Source: Pseudomonas sp. BSw22131
Lineage (GTDB): Bacteria > Pseudomonadota > Gammaproteobacteria > Pseudomonadales > Pseudomonadaceae
Length of the DNA stretch: 64,000 nt
Reading direction: 5' to 3'
NCBI RefSeq assembly: GCF_026810445.1
Contig: NZ_CP113949.1
Location: 2,418,001 to 2,482,000, forward strand
The notes beneath the pieces were generated by a model, which had not been told where the DNA came from, searched no databases, and saw only the letters and a list, made by a program, of their open reading frames with translations. The position numbers and the translations under genes are program-made. Positions within the stretch are counted from its first letter, which is position 1. Every line of letters begins with the position of its first letter. Shown piece after piece: positions 45,293 to 55,468 of the stretch.

Positions 45293-46192
45293 TCAGTCAG
45301 CGTCGGTGTACGGTGGTGTGCCGTTTACCTGTCCATCGAGCAATGCCATGAACGCTCGCGCCGCATTCGACAGCGTACGTTCGGTGTGGAGAATGTAGCC
45401 TAGCTGGCGATTGAGCTGTATGCCCGGTAACGGGATGCGCGCCACCTGCTCATCGAGCATGGTTCTGGGCAGCACGCTCCACGCAAGGCCGATCGACACC
45501 ATCATTTTTATCGTCTCCATATAGTTGGTGCTCATCGCGATATTGGGTTTGATCCCTTGCGTCTCGCACAGCCCACTGACGATATGGTGAGTGAAGGTGT
45601 TGGCGCCCGGAAAGACCGCAGGCCAGGCGGCCACATCGGCCAGCGTGACCTCACCGCTGTTGGCCAGCGGGTGTTCGGGGGCCGCGACAAAATCCAGCGG
45701 GTCGTCCCACACCGGCACTGCCTTGATCAAGGCGTGGGGCTCTGGGGCGAGCGTGATCACCGCCAGTTCCGCACGGCCGTGGAGGATTTCTTCGTAGGCC
45801 ACTTCCGAATCAAGGAACTGAATGTCCAGCGCCACATTGGGGAAACGTCGGGTAAACGTCCGTAAAACCGGTGGAAGCCGGTGCAGGCCAATGTGATGAC
45901 TGGTCGCCAGCGTCAGGCGTCCGCTGACTTCGCCCGTCAGGTTGGTCAGTGCCCGGCGCGTGTCGTCCAGCACGTTGAGAATCTGGTAAGCGCGCGGCAA
46001 CAGGGCCCGTCCTGCCTCGGTCAAGCCGACTTCGCGGCCCAGGCGGTCGAACAACCTGACATTCAATTGCTGTTCGAGTCCTGCAATCCGTTTGCTGACG
46101 GCGGGCTGTGTGACGTGCAAACGTTCGCCCGCGGCTGAAAAGCTGCCGGTCTCGGCAATGGCGATAAAAGCGTTGAGATTGGCCAGGTCCAT
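45293..46192 (-). CDS. LysR-family transcriptional regulator
   Basis: A 299-residue regulator. An N-terminal winged helix (LNAFIAIAETGSFSAAGERLHVTQPAVSKRIAGLE) and a LysR substrate-binding domain follow. Start chosen at 46192 (MDLANLNAF); a longer frame begins at 46222. Divergent from leuC with a shared 156-base gap holding a palindrome, so regulation of leuCD, or of itself, is likely. The 31-base gap to the GGDEF-EAL start (45261) makes it possible that they are co-transcribed. Confidence 0.93.
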   Translation of the reverse strand: MDLANLNAFIAIAETGSFSAAGERLHVTQPAVSKRIAGLEQQLNVRLFDRLGREVGLTEAGRALLPRAYQILNVLDDTRRALTNLTGEVSGRLTLATSHHIGLHRLPPVLRTFTRRFPNVALDIQFLDSEVAYEEILHGRAELAVITLAPEPHALIKAVPVWDDPLDFVAAPEHPLANSGEVTLADVAAWPAVFPGANTFTHHIVSGLCETQGIKPNIAMSTNYMETIKMMVSIGLAWSVLPRTMLDEQVARIPLPGIQLNRQLGYILHTERTLSNAARAFMALLDGQVNGTPPYTDAD

Positions 46193-46209
46193 CTTCGAAT
46201 TCCAGTTGG

Positions 46210-46224
46210 TTATGCAAAGCATAA
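46210..46224. promoter_or_regulatory. Candidate LysR-box operator between the regulator and leuC
   Basis: TTATGC-AAA-GCATAA, a perfect 6-3-6 palindrome containing T-N11-A, 18 bases upstream of the LysR start. The flank to ~46260 is AT-rich. Confidence 0.6.
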
Positions 46225-46348
46225 AAAATATGAATTTGAGTTATTTAAGCATATTCCTTAGCATCTCCCTCACAAGCCGAGGGTTATTGTTCAGCGACAC
46301 GTTTAGCAACGACCAGGGCATAGAAACAGCTAATGAGGAAAACGTCTG

Positions 46349-47773
46349 ATGGCCGGCAAAACGCTCTACGACAAGCTCTGGGATTCGCATCTGGTCAAGC
46401 AGCGCGACGATGGGTCCGCGCTTCTTTATATCGATCGTCACATCATCCATGAAGTGACGTCGCCGCAAGCCTTCGAGGGCCTGCGCCTGGCAGGTCGCAA
46501 GCCTTGGCGCATCGATGCCAACATCGCTACTGCGGACCATAACGTGCCGACCACGCCTGAGCGCAAAGGCGGCGTAGAAGCGATTGTCGACCTCGTGTCA
46601 CGCCTGCAAGTCAAAACCCTGGATGACAACTGCGACGAATATGGCATCACCGAATTCAAGATGAACGACGTGCGTCAGGGCATCGTTCACGTCATCGGCC
46701 CTGAGCAGGGCGCCACGTTGCCGGGCATGACGGTGGTCTGCGGCGACTCCCACACCTCGACCCACGGCGCATTTGGCGCACTGGCGCATGGCATCGGCAC
46801 GTCCGAAGTCGAGCATGTGCTCGCCACGCAATGCCTGGTGGCTAAAAAGATGAAAAACATGCTGGTGCGCGTTGAAGGCAAATTGCCGTTTGGCGTCACT
46901 GCCAAAGACATCGTGCTGGCGATCATCGGCAAGATCGGCACGGCGGGCGGCAATGGCCACGCCATCGAGTTCGCGGGCAGCGCGATTCGTGACTTGTCGG
47001 TTGAGGGCCGCATGACCATCTGCAACATGTCCATCGAAGGCGGCGCCCGTGTCGGGCTGGTTGCGACCGACGAAAAGACCATCGCCTACGTCAAAGGCCG
47101 TCCGTTCGCGCCAAAAGGCGAGCAGTGGGACATGGCGGTAGAGAACTGGAAAGACCTGGTCTCCGATGACGATGCTGTGTTCGATACGGTGGTTGAACTC
47201 GACGCTACCCAGATCAAGCCGCAAGTCAGCTGGGGTACTTCCCCGGAAATGGTCCTGGCCGTCGATCAGAATGTGCCTGATCCTGCGCAGGAGACGGATC
47301 TGGTCAAGCGTGGCTCGATTGAGCGCGCGCTGAAATACATGGGCCTCAAGGCCAATCAGGCGATCACCGATATCCAGCTTGATCGTGTTTTTATCGGTTC
47401 TTGCACCAACTCGCGCATCGAAGACCTGCGCGCCGCGGCCGACATCGCCAAAGGCAACAAGGTGGCCTCGACCATCAAGCAGGCCATCGTGGTGCCGGGC
47501 TCGGGTCTGGTCAAAGAGCAGGCCGAGCGTGAAGGGCTGGACAAGATTTTCATCGAGGCGGGTTTTGAATGGCGTGAGCCGGGTTGCTCGATGTGCCTGG
47601 CGATGAACCCTGACCGCCTTGAGAGCGGCGAGCACTGCGCGTCGACCTCCAATCGGAACTTCGAAGGCCGTCAGGGCGCGGGAGGCCGTACGCACCTGGT
47701 GAGCCCGGCGATGGCAGCGGCTGCTGCGATCAACGGTCGTTTCGTCGATGTTCGCACCATGACCCAGCAATAA
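46349..47773 (+). CDS. leuC: 3-isopropylmalate dehydratase large subunit
   Basis: A 474-residue aconitase-family subunit that, with LeuD, isomerises 2- to 3-isopropylmalate in leucine synthesis. The 4Fe-4S cysteines sit in [11 protein letters not shown] and [13 protein letters not shown]; the [13 protein letters not shown] active-site segment is intact. Start at 46349 ([14 protein letters not shown]). leuD follows after 10 bases. Confidence 0.98.
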   Translation: MAGKTLYDKLWDSHLVKQRDDGSALLYIDRHIIHEVTSPQAFEGLRLAGRKPWRIDANIATADHNVPTTPERKGGVEAIVDLVSRLQVKTLDDNCDEYGITEFKMNDVRQGIVHVIGPEQGATLPGMTVVCGDSHTSTHGAFGALAHGIGTSEVEHVLATQCLVAKKMKNMLVRVEGKLPFGVTAKDIVLAIIGKIGTAGGNGHAIEFAGSAIRDLSVEGRMTICNMSIEGGARVGLVATDEKTIAYVKGRPFAPKGEQWDMAVENWKDLVSDDDAVFDTVVELDATQIKPQVSWGTSPEMVLAVDQNVPDPAQETDLVKRGSIERALKYMGLKANQAITDIQLDRVFIGSCTNSRIEDLRAAADIAKGNKVASTIKQAIVVPGSGLVKEQAEREGLDKIFIEAGFEWREPGCSMCLAMNPDRLESGEHCASTSNRNFEGRQGAGGRTHLVSPAMAAAAAINGRFVDVRTMTQQ

Positions 47774-47783
47774 GGAGCCCTGC

Positions 47784-48422
47784 ATGAAAGCCTTTACTGA
47801 ACACACCGGCATGGTTGCTCCCCTGGATCGTGCCAACGTCGACACCGACCAGATCATTCCCAAGCAGTTTCTCAAGTCGATCAAGCGCACGGGTTTCGGC
47901 CCGAACCTGTTCGATGAGTGGCGTTATCTGGACGTGGGCCAACCCTACCAGGACAACTCCAAGCGTCCGCTGAATCCTGACTTCGTTCTCAACAACGCCC
48001 GCTATCAAGGCGCCAGCGTATTGCTGGCCCGTGAGAACTTCGGCTGTGGTTCGAGCCGCGAACACGCCCCTTGGGCGCTGGAGGAGTATGGTTTTCGGGC
48101 GATCATCGCGCCGAGCTATGCCGACATATTTTTCAACAACAGCTTCAAAAACGGCTTGCTGCCGATCATTCTCGACGAAGCTGACGTTGACGAGCTGTTC
48201 AAGCAGGTGGAAGCGAACCCAGGCTACCAACTGAATGTCGACCTGGCCTCGCAAACGGTGACCCGTCCCGACGGCAAGGTGCTGAGCTTTGAGATCGACG
48301 CGTTTCGCAAGCACTGCCTTTTGAACGGTCTGGATGACATCGGCCTGACGCTGATGGACGGCGACTCCATCGCGACGTTCGAAGCCAGGCATCGCGCAAG
48401 CCAGCCTTGGTTGTTCCGCTGA
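47784..48422 (+). CDS. leuD: 3-isopropylmalate dehydratase small subunit
   Basis: A 212-residue swivel-domain partner of Leu[33 protein letters not shown] is the family opening; the [14 protein letters not shown] loop forms part of the active site. Start preceded by AAGGAG. Confidence 0.98.
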   Translation: MKAFTEHTGMVAPLDRANVDTDQIIPKQFLKSIKRTGFGPNLFDEWRYLDVGQPYQDNSKRPLNPDFVLNNARYQGASVLLARENFGCGSSREHAPWALEEYGFRAIIAPSYADIFFNNSFKNGLLPIILDEADVDELFKQVEANPGYQLNVDLASQTVTRPDGKVLSFEIDAFRKHCLLNGLDDIGLTLMDGDSIATFEARHRASQPWLFR

Positions 48423-48426
48423 AAGC

Positions 48427-48508
48427 AGCTACAAGCTACAAGCTACAAGCTAACCGAGCTGTGACTGCTTTTTCTTGCAGCTTATAGCTTGGGGCTTGTC
48501 GCTTCCGA
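48427..48508. repeat. AGCTACA tandem/inverted repeat
   Basis: AGCTACA three times in tandem, then CTTGCAGCTTATAGCTTGGGGCTTG-type inverse. The same kind of unit appears at 59948-59994. It sits in the leuD-leuB gap. Confidence 0.6.
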
Positions 48509-48555
48509 GTTGGCGCCATTCCCCGGCTCGACGCATATTTTGAAACGAGGACATT

Positions 48556-49638
48556 ATGAGCAAGCAGATTCTGATTCTCCCCGGCGACGGTATTGGCCCG
48601 GAAATCATGGCCGAAGCGGTCAAGGTGCTGGAACTGGCCAATGACAAGTATCACCTTGATTTCGAGCTGACCCACGATGTGATCGGTGGCGCAGCCATCG
48701 ACAAGCACGGGGTACCGTTGGCCGATGAGACGCTGGATCGCGCCCGTCAATCGGACGCTGTACTGCTGGGCGCAGTCGGTGGCCCCAAGTGGGACGCCAT
48801 CGAGCGCGACATCCGTCCCGAGCGCGGCCTGCTGAAGATTCGCTCGCAACTGGGTCTGTTCGCCAATCTGCGTCCGGCGATCCTCTATCCGCAGTTGGCC
48901 GATGCTTCGAGCCTCAAGCCTGAGATCGTTGCCGGGCTGGACATCCTCATCGTCCGTGAGCTGACCGGCGGCATCTATTTCGGCGCACCGCGCGGCACCC
49001 GTGAGCTGGAAAACGGTGAGCGTCAGGCCTATGACACGCTGCCGTACAGTGAAAGCGAAATCCGCCGCATCGCCCGCGTCGGCTTCGACATGGCGATGGT
49101 TCGTGGCAAGAAGCTGTGCTCGGTCGACAAAGCCAACGTGCTGGCTTCCAGCCAACTGTGGCGTGAAGTGGTCGAGCAAGTGGCCAAGGATTACCCGGAC
49201 GTCGAACTCAGCCACATGTATGTCGACAACGCCGCCATGCAACTGGTACGCGCACCCAAGCAGTTCGATGTAATGGTGACCGATAACATGTTCGGGGACA
49301 TTCTGTCGGACGAAGCATCAATGCTGACGGGCTCCATTGGCATGCTGCCGTCGGCGTCTCTGGATTCGAACAACAAGGGCATGTATGAGCCCTGTCACGG
49401 CTCGGCGCCGGACATTGCTGGCAAAGGCGTGGCTAACCCGTTGGCGACGATTCTGTCGGTGTCGATGATGCTGCGCTACAGCTTCAATCAGCACACTGCA
49501 GCCGACGCCATCGAGAAAGCCGTCAGCCTGGTGCTGGACCAGGGTTTGCGCACCGGCGACATCTGGTCGGCGGGCAATGCGAAGGTCGGTACGCAGGAAA
49601 TGGGCGACGCCGTAGTCGCCGCGCTGCGCAATCTGTAA
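48556..49638 (+). CDS. leuB: 3-isopropylmalate dehydrogenase
   Basis: A 360-residue NAD-dependent oxidative decarboxylase, the third leucine-specific step. Visible: [17 protein letters not shown] at the N-terminus, [21 protein letters not shown], the [20 protein letters not shown] loop with the metal-binding Asps, and the [15 protein letters not shown] cofactor segment. ACGAGG precedes ATG 48556. Confidence 0.98.
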   Translation: MSKQILILPGDGIGPEIMAEAVKVLELANDKYHLDFELTHDVIGGAAIDKHGVPLADETLDRARQSDAVLLGAVGGPKWDAIERDIRPERGLLKIRSQLGLFANLRPAILYPQLADASSLKPEIVAGLDILIVRELTGGIYFGAPRGTRELENGERQAYDTLPYSESEIRRIARVGFDMAMVRGKKLCSVDKANVLASSQLWREVVEQVAKDYPDVELSHMYVDNAAMQLVRAPKQFDVMVTDNMFGDILSDEASMLTGSIGMLPSASLDSNNKGMYEPCHGSAPDIAGKGVANPLATILSVSMMLRYSFNQHTAADAIEKAVSLVLDQGLRTGDIWSAGNAKVGTQEMGDAVVAALRNL

Positions 49639-49740
49639 TATCTCGGGCCCACTACCACGAGTTCGAGTCGAGGCAGCGGCAAACAAGCACACTCGATTCG
49701 CTCCGAAGGGGGCCCCACTTTTAGTTAAGGTGTAGTTGCG

Positions 49741-50853
49741 ATGAAACGTGTAGGTCTGGTCGGTTGGCGCGGTATGGTTGGTTCCGTGCTCATGCAACGG
49801 ATGCTTGAAGAGCAGGATTTCGATCTGATCGAGCCGGTTTTTTTCACCACCTCCAACGTCGGTGGGCAAGGCCCGTCGGTGGGCAAGGACATTGCTCCGC
49901 TCAAAGATGCCTACAGCATCGACGATCTCAAGACCCTCGACATCGTGCTCACGTGTCAGGGCGGCGACTACACCAACGAGGTGTTCCCCAAACTGCGCGA
50001 AGCAGGCTGGAAGGGCTACTGGATCGATGCCGCCTCTTCGCTGCGCATGCAGGATGACGCTGTCATCATCCTCGATCCGGTCAACCGCAAGGTCATCGAC
50101 CAGCAGCTTGATGCCGGTACGAAGAACTACATCGGCGGTAACTGCACGGTCAGCCTGATGCTGATGGGGCTGGGCGGTCTGTTCGAAGCCGGTCTGGTCG
50201 AATGGATGAACGTCATGACGTATCAGGCGGCATCCGGTGCTGGCGCGCAGAACATGCGTGAGCTGATCAAGCAGATGGGCGCGATCAATGCCTCGGTGGC
50301 CGACGAACTGGCAAACCCTGCCAGCGCGATTCTGGACATCGACCGCAAAGTGGCAGAAGCCATGCGCGGCGACGGGTTCCCGACGGAAAACTTCGGCGTG
50401 CCACTGGCGGGCAGCCTGATCCCGTGGATCGACAAAGAACTGCCCAACGGTCAGAGCCGCGAAGAGTGGAAAGGTCAGGCTGAGACCAACAAGATTCTTG
50501 GTCGCTTCAAAAGCCCTATCCCGGTGGACGGCATCTGCGTGCGCATCGGCGCCATGCGTTGCCACAGCCAGGCGCTGACCATCAAGCTGAACAAGGACGT
50601 GCCGATCGCCGACATCGAAGGCATGATCAGCCAGCACAACCCTTGGGTGAAGCTGGTGCCGAACACCCGTGAGGCGAGCATTCAGGAGCTGAGCCCGACA
50701 TCGGTCACCGGCACTCTGAATATTCCGGTCGGGCGTCTGCGCAAGCTGAACATGGGTTCGCAGTACCTGGGCGCGTTCACCGTGGGTGATCAGTTGCTCT
50801 GGGGCGCTGCAGAACCGCTGCGTCGGATGCTGCGCATTCTGCTTGAGCGTTGA
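49741..50853 (+). CDS. asd: Aspartate-semialdehyde dehydrogenase
   Basis: A 370-residue NADPH enzyme reducing aspartyl phosphate in the lysine/threonine/methionine/DAP pathway. N-terminal [18 protein letters not shown] binds [20 protein letters not shown] has the catalytic Cys; [14 protein letters not shown] follows. Supplies the semialdehyde also used by the PvdH-like aminotransferase, though the two genes are far apart. Confidence 0.98.
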   Translation: MKRVGLVGWRGMVGSVLMQRMLEEQDFDLIEPVFFTTSNVGGQGPSVGKDIAPLKDAYSIDDLKTLDIVLTCQGGDYTNEVFPKLREAGWKGYWIDAASSLRMQDDAVIILDPVNRKVIDQQLDAGTKNYIGGNCTVSLMLMGLGGLFEAGLVEWMNVMTYQAASGAGAQNMRELIKQMGAINASVADELANPASAILDIDRKVAEAMRGDGFPTENFGVPLAGSLIPWIDKELPNGQSREEWKGQAETNKILGRFKSPIPVDGICVRIGAMRCHSQALTIKLNKDVPIADIEGMISQHNPWVKLVPNTREASIQELSPTSVTGTLNIPVGRLRKLNMGSQYLGAFTVGDQLLWGAAEPLRRMLRILLER

Positions 50854-50877
50854 TCCCACGCCTGATCGCTGCAAACG

Positions 50878-50906
50878 AAAAACCGCCTGTGAGGGCGGTT
50901 TTTTTA
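50878..50906 (+). terminator. Intrinsic terminator of asd
   Basis: AAAACCGCC and GGCGGTTTTTTT with a short loop and T run, directly after asd. Confidence 0.9.
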
Positions 50907-50940
50907 TGGGTGCTGCCAAGTGAAAGAGGCAGACCGTTGC

Positions 50941-52104
50941 TCAGACAGACCCGCTGGTGCTCGGGCCCTGGCGTTGGTCAATGATCCTTCCGGCGATCCA
51001 GCGTTTGCCGAGCATGATGCCTGGCACCTCGACGAAACGATGCACCAGCATGGCGAGCACCAGCACCGAGAGCACCAGGAACAGCAGCATCAGATTGTCG
51101 TTGATCACGCTGCCAGTGCTGATATAGCGCACCACCGTCCCCGCTGTCTGTGCTGGCATGTCGGCGAACAAAGTCATACCACTTTGTCTGGCAATGATCT
51201 GTAGCGCAGTGCCCATCACGAAGATCACTGCCGCGTGGATCATGTAGATCGAGAACCACAGCCTGCCGATGCCCCTCAACAGGCTGCCTTGGAGCAGTTG
51301 CGAAATGATCCCCGCCTGGAACGCGAACACCAGAACCGCACCGCACAACAGCAGTACCAACTTCAGCGGGCGCTGCTCCTCGCTTCCGGTCAGCACCCTG
51401 TAAGTCAAAACCAGCAGCGCTAGTTCCAGGACGCTGGACAACGCTCGTCCAGGCTTGAAGCTGTGCAATCTCACGTACAGACGGTACGTCATCGCCCCGC
51501 CAAAGAAAGCCGCCACGCCCCACTGCACGTTGGGCGTCAGCAACGTGCTGTGTGTGAACAAAGCCGCGCAGCCGAGCACCGCCAGCAGGGCAACGATGAT
51601 CCTCGACAGCCCGGGCACTGCGAAAACCATAAGGCCAAACAGCAGCGCCACGTAATAAAGGACGCTGACAAACCATGAGGGGTAGCTGAAGGAGAGCGCG
51701 TTGAAACCGGGCCACCAGGCTTGAATCAGCAACAGGTTGGGAAGGATTTCCGCTGGCGCCCGATCCCCGCTGAACGCCGGCCCGCCCAGCGTCAGTCCCG
51801 TGCGCTCCAGCACCAGTTTTGCGCATTCGAAACCGATGAATACCAGCAGCGTCAAGACGTGCAGGGGATAAACCCTGAAGGTCTGAGTGATGGCGAAGTC
51901 GCGCAACTGGCGCGGCGTATTGAGGTGGTTGATGTACTGGCGGTACAGCAAAAAACCGCTGATGGCGAAGAACAGTTCGACGAAGTAGCTGGCCTGCTTG
52001 AACAGCGCAAGCTCTGTGAGGCTGCGCTCGATGTGGGAGTGGTGAACGATCAGCGCCAACGCACACAGCCCGCGCAGGCTGTCGAATACGGGAAAACGCG
52101 TCAT
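50941..52104 (-). CDS. Membrane acyltransferase (acyltransferase_3 family)
   Basis: A 387-residue multi-span protein. FDSLRGLCALALIVHHSHI and LFFAISGFLLYRQYI are the family signatures, with the essential His early in the first span, and about ten hydrophobic segments follow. Members O-acetylate cell-surface sugars or lipids. Start at 52104 with AAGGA upstream. No polysaccharide cluster adjoins it, so the substrate is unknown. The gene is convergent to asd and the terminator after asd separates them. Confidence 0.85.
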   Translation of the reverse strand: MTRFPVFDSLRGLCALALIVHHSHIERSLTELALFKQASYFVELFFAISGFLLYRQYINHLNTPRQLRDFAITQTFRVYPLHVLTLLVFIGFECAKLVLERTGLTLGGPAFSGDRAPAEILPNLLLIQAWWPGFNALSFSYPSWFVSVLYYVALLFGLMVFAVPGLSRIIVALLAVLGCAALFTHSTLLTPNVQWGVAAFFGGAMTYRLYVRLHSFKPGRALSSVLELALLVLTYRVLTGSEEQRPLKLVLLLCGAVLVFAFQAGIISQLLQGSLLRGIGRLWFSIYMIHAAVIFVMGTALQIIARQSGMTLFADMPAQTAGTVVRYISTGSVINDNLMLLFLVLSVLVLAMLVHRFVEVPGIMLGKRWIAGRIIDQRQGPSTSGSV

Positions 52105-52430
52105 CTTACGGATCCTTTTGCAAATTGAGCCCGGCCGGTTGCACAGCACGGCAGCTCGCGACGGGCTAATGGCTCGTGGAAAGGGGCATGAGGTCAGACG
52201 GAGGTTGAGGCGAAGGGATGGTTACCACCTTCCGCACGTGAAGGCGGATGAGCGAGGCAGCGAAAGGCCTTGGGCAGTATGGCGCAGGCTGCAGGAATGG
52301 GTCTATCGCAGCGAATGCCCGGGAACAAAGCGTCCCACAATATGAGACTAAAAGTTATATATTGAGATTTATCTTGCCCCAGGTTTATAGTCGGCGCGCA
52401 CTCACTATTTAAAAACAATCAGGTGAAGCA
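52105..52430 (+). promoter_or_regulatory. Promoter region of the galactonate operon
   Basis: 326 bases upstream of dgoK. The last ~100 (52340-52400) are AT-rich (ATATGAG, TTATATATTGAG) unlike the rest, and are the likely operator and promoter. I could not identify an exact box. Confidence 0.4.
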
Positions 52431-53435
52431 ATGCAGGCGCAATTGATCGCGCTCGACTGGGGGACCACCTCCCTTCGGGCTTATCGACTCGGCGAACAGG
52501 GTCGAGTGCTGGAACAACGCGCACTAAGCGCGGGCATCATGCAGCTCCCTTCGACCCCCCGTTCAATTGCAGGCCAGGTCTGCAGCGACGGATTCGAGCT
52601 GGCCTTTGACGAGGCTTGCGGCGACTGGCTTGACGCACAACCCGATCTGCCCGTCATCGCGTGCGGCATGGTTGGCAGCGCGCAAGGCTGGCGTGAGGCG
52701 CCGTACCGCGAAACGCCCGCCAGCGTTGCCGCCCTCAGCTCTGCGCTGGTGACGGTCCGCAGCCTGCGTGGCGTTGAGGTGCACATCATCCCCGGTGTGC
52801 TTCAACGCTCGGAGTTGCCCAATGTCATGCGCGGCGAAGAAACCCAGGTCCTTGGCATCCTTAGCACCCTCGGCGGAGATGCCGCCAACAGCCCTTTACT
52901 GATAGGCCTGCCGGGCAGCCATTCCAAGTGGGTGCGGGCAGTCGACGGCTGCATCGTCCATTTTGATACGTTCATGACCGGCGAGGTCTACGCTGCGCTG
53001 TCGACGCACACCATTCTCGGCCGCACCATGAGCCGCAGCGACGTTTTCGATGACGCCGCGTTTGATCGAGGCGTGTCCGTGGCTCTGTCGCCCAGTGGCG
53101 CTGCCGGGCTGCTGTCCACCATCTTCAGCTGCCGAACCCTGGGTCTGACGGGCGAATTGCCTGGCAGCGCACAGCCCGACTACCTCTCCGGTCTGCTGAT
53201 CGGCCATGAGCTGGTTGCCTTGCGCACTTTGTTGCAGGCGTCGGGGCAAGCGTTGCCTTCGGTGATTCTGATCGGCAGCGACGCCTTGCTCTCGCGTTAT
53301 CAGCGCGCTCTTTACGCCTGCGGATTTGCAAAGGTCACCCAGGCCGAGCAGGCCACGGAACACGGTCTGTGGCAGGTCGCGGTACAAGCCGGCTTGCTCC
53401 TCTCCAACCCACTGCCTCATCACGTAGAGAACTGA
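52431..53435 (+). CDS. dgoK: 2-dehydro-3-deoxygalactonokinase
   Basis: A 334-residue DgoK, phosphorylating 2-keto-3-deoxygalactonate. IALDWGTTSLRAY begins the actin-like phosphate-binding loop; GLPGSHSKWVR and the VHFDTFMTGEVYA segment follow in family order. AGGTGA before ATG. One base separates its stop from dgoA. Confidence 0.95.
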   Translation: MQAQLIALDWGTTSLRAYRLGEQGRVLEQRALSAGIMQLPSTPRSIAGQVCSDGFELAFDEACGDWLDAQPDLPVIACGMVGSAQGWREAPYRETPASVAALSSALVTVRSLRGVEVHIIPGVLQRSELPNVMRGEETQVLGILSTLGGDAANSPLLIGLPGSHSKWVRAVDGCIVHFDTFMTGEVYAALSTHTILGRTMSRSDVFDDAAFDRGVSVALSPSGAAGLLSTIFSCRTLGLTGELPGSAQPDYLSGLLIGHELVALRTLLQASGQALPSVILIGSDALLSRYQRALYACGFAKVTQAEQATEHGLWQVAVQAGLLLSNPLPHHVEN

Positions 53436-53436
53436 C

Positions 53437-54075
53437 ATGCTTAAGCAAGCCCTCGTGCAAAACGGTCTGGTGGCCATCCTGCGTGGCCTGCGCCCGGAAG
53501 AGGCTCCAGCCATTGGCGATGTGCTGTATCAGGCCGGTTTTCGGGTCATCGAAGTCCCGCTCAACTCCCCGCAACCGTACGACAGCATTCGTTTACTGCG
53601 TCAGAGCCTTCCTGCCGATTGCCTGATTGGCGCCGGTACGGTGCTGACCCCTGAACAAGTGCGGCTGGTGAAGGAGGCGGGCGGGCAAGTCATTGTCATG
53701 CCTCACAGCGATCCTGAGGTACTGCGCGCCGCCAAGGAGTTGGGTCTGTTTCTGTCGCCCGGTGTGGCCACGCCCACTGAGGCGTTTGCGGCGCTGGCCA
53801 ACGGTGCCGATGTACTGAAGCTGTTCCCTGCCGAGCAAATGGGACCTGCAGTGGTCAAGGCGTGGCTGGCAGTATTGCCGGCCGGAACTGCGTTGATACC
53901 GGTGGGCGGCATCACCCCGGACAACATGAAGCCGTTCCTGGATGCCGGCGTTTCGGGCTTCGGTTTGGGGTCCGGGCTTTTCAAACCGGGTATGAGCGCC
54001 GATGACGTGGCTGAGCGCGCCAAGGCGTACGTCGCCGGCTGGAAGCAGTCCAGCCAGGCCGGTGACACCCAGTAA
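53437..54075 (+). CDS. dgoA: 2-dehydro-3-deoxy-6-phosphogalactonate aldolase
   Basis: A 212-residue class I aldolase that splits KDPGal to pyruvate and glyceraldehyde-3-phosphate. LVAILRGLRPEEA carries the Glu, IGAGTVLT the phosphate loop, and VLKLFPAEQMGP the Schiff-base Lys. Only the aldolase domain is present here, dehydratase is a separate gene. Confidence 0.95.
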   Translation: MLKQALVQNGLVAILRGLRPEEAPAIGDVLYQAGFRVIEVPLNSPQPYDSIRLLRQSLPADCLIGAGTVLTPEQVRLVKEAGGQVIVMPHSDPEVLRAAKELGLFLSPGVATPTEAFAALANGADVLKLFPAEQMGPAVVKAWLAVLPAGTALIPVGGITPDNMKPFLDAGVSGFGLGSGLFKPGMSADDVAERAKAYVAGWKQSSQAGDTQ

Positions 54076-54124
54076 TCGCGCGGCAGTGCGCATGTATCGT
54101 TGAATTTGAATAAGAGAGATAAAA

Positions 54125-55273
54125 ATGAAAATCACCAAACTCACGACTTTCATTGTTCCACCGCGCTGGTGCTTCCTGAAGGTCGAAACCGATCAGGGCG
54201 TCACCGGCTGGGGTGAGCCTGTTGTAGAGGGCCGCGCGCATACCGTTGCTGCGGCAGTCGAGGAATTGGCCGACTACCTGATCGGCAAAGACCCACGCAA
54301 CATCGAAGATATCTGGACTGTGCTCTATCGCGGCGGCTTCTACCGTGGTGGCGCCATTCACATGAGCGCGCTGGCCGGTATCGATCAGGCGCTGTGGGAC
54401 ATCAAGGGCAAGGCTCTTGGTGTGTCGGTCAGCGATCTGCTGGGCGGTCAGGTACGCGACAAGATTCGTGTGTACTCGTGGATTGGCGGCGACCGACCGG
54501 CCGACACCGCGCGTGCCGCAAAAGAAGCCGTCGAGCGCGGCTTTACCGCCATAAAAATGAATGGCACTGAAGAGCTGCAGTTTCTCGACACCTTCGACAA
54601 GGTCGATCTGGCGCTGGCAAACGTCGCTGCGGTGCGTGATGCCGTCGGCCCGAACGTCGGCATTGGCGTCGACTTCCATGGTCGGGTGCACAAGCCCATG
54701 GCCAAGGTGCTGATGAAAGAGCTGGACCCGTACAAGTTGATGTTCATCGAGGAGCCCGTTCTAAGCGAGAACTACGAAGCACTCAAGGAGTTGGCGCCGC
54801 TGACCAGCACTCCTATTGCGCTGGGCGAACGTCTGTTCTCGCGCTGGGATTTCAAGCGCGTATTGAGCGAAGGCTACGTTGACATCATTCAGCCGGATGC
54901 CTCTCACGCGGGGGGCATCACTGAAACCCGCAAGATCGCCAACATGGCCGAGGCTTACGACGTAGCGCTGGCCTTGCACTGCCCGTTGGGGCCGATTGCG
55001 CTGGCCGCGTGCCTGCAACTGGATGCGGTTTGCTACAACGCGTTCATTCAGGAACAGAGCCTGGGCATCCACTACAACGAGAGCAACGACCTGCTCGATT
55101 ACATCAAGAACCCGGAAGTCTTCGACTACGACAAGGGCATGGTGAAGATCCCCAACGGTCCCGGCCTGGGCATCGAGATCAACGAGGAATACGTCAAGGA
55201 GCGCGCTGCCATCGGCCACCGCTGGCGCAATCCGATCTGGCGCCATGCCGATGGCAGCTTTGCCGAGTGGTGA
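54125..55273 (+). CDS. dgoD: D-galactonate dehydratase
   Basis: A 382-residue enolase-superfamily dehydratase making 2-keto-3-deoxygalactonate. Visible: [18 protein letters not shown] with the basic residue, the metal-ligand run GVDFHGR, IEEPV and [12 protein letters not shown], and the [16 protein letters not shown]is segment. Close to DgoD in length. It sits 49 bases downstream of dgoA. Confidence 0.95.
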   Translation: MKITKLTTFIVPPRWCFLKVETDQGVTGWGEPVVEGRAHTVAAAVEELADYLIGKDPRNIEDIWTVLYRGGFYRGGAIHMSALAGIDQALWDIKGKALGVSVSDLLGGQVRDKIRVYSWIGGDRPADTARAAKEAVERGFTAIKMNGTEELQFLDTFDKVDLALANVAAVRDAVGPNVGIGVDFHGRVHKPMAKVLMKELDPYKLMFIEEPVLSENYEALKELAPLTSTPIALGERLFSRWDFKRVLSEGYVDIIQPDASHAGGITETRKIANMAEAYDVALALHCPLGPIALAACLQLDAVCYNAFIQEQSLGIHYNESNDLLDYIKNPEVFDYDKGMVKIPNGPGLGIEINEEYVKERAAIGHRWRNPIWRHADGSFAEW

Positions 55274-55320
55274 TGCGGTTTTTGGTTCGGTCTGTCGCCC
55301 TGCGCTGACCGAACGGGCCT

Positions 55321-55398
55321 ATTGCGAGCAAGCTCCCCCCCACAATGGATAGGTGACCGGCACAGCACCCGTTGGAGGAAGCTTGCCCGCGATGAGGC
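55321..55398. repeat. Inverted repeat between dgoD and the transporter
   Basis: GCGAGCAAGCTCC faces GGAAGCTTGCCCGCGATG, a different REP family from the CTGTAGG units elsewhere. Confidence 0.55.
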
Positions 55399-55468
55399 CA
55401 GCACGCGCTCCGAATGTACAAAGCACCTACCGCCAGACCTCAGATAAACATAAAAAGAGGCATGCCCC

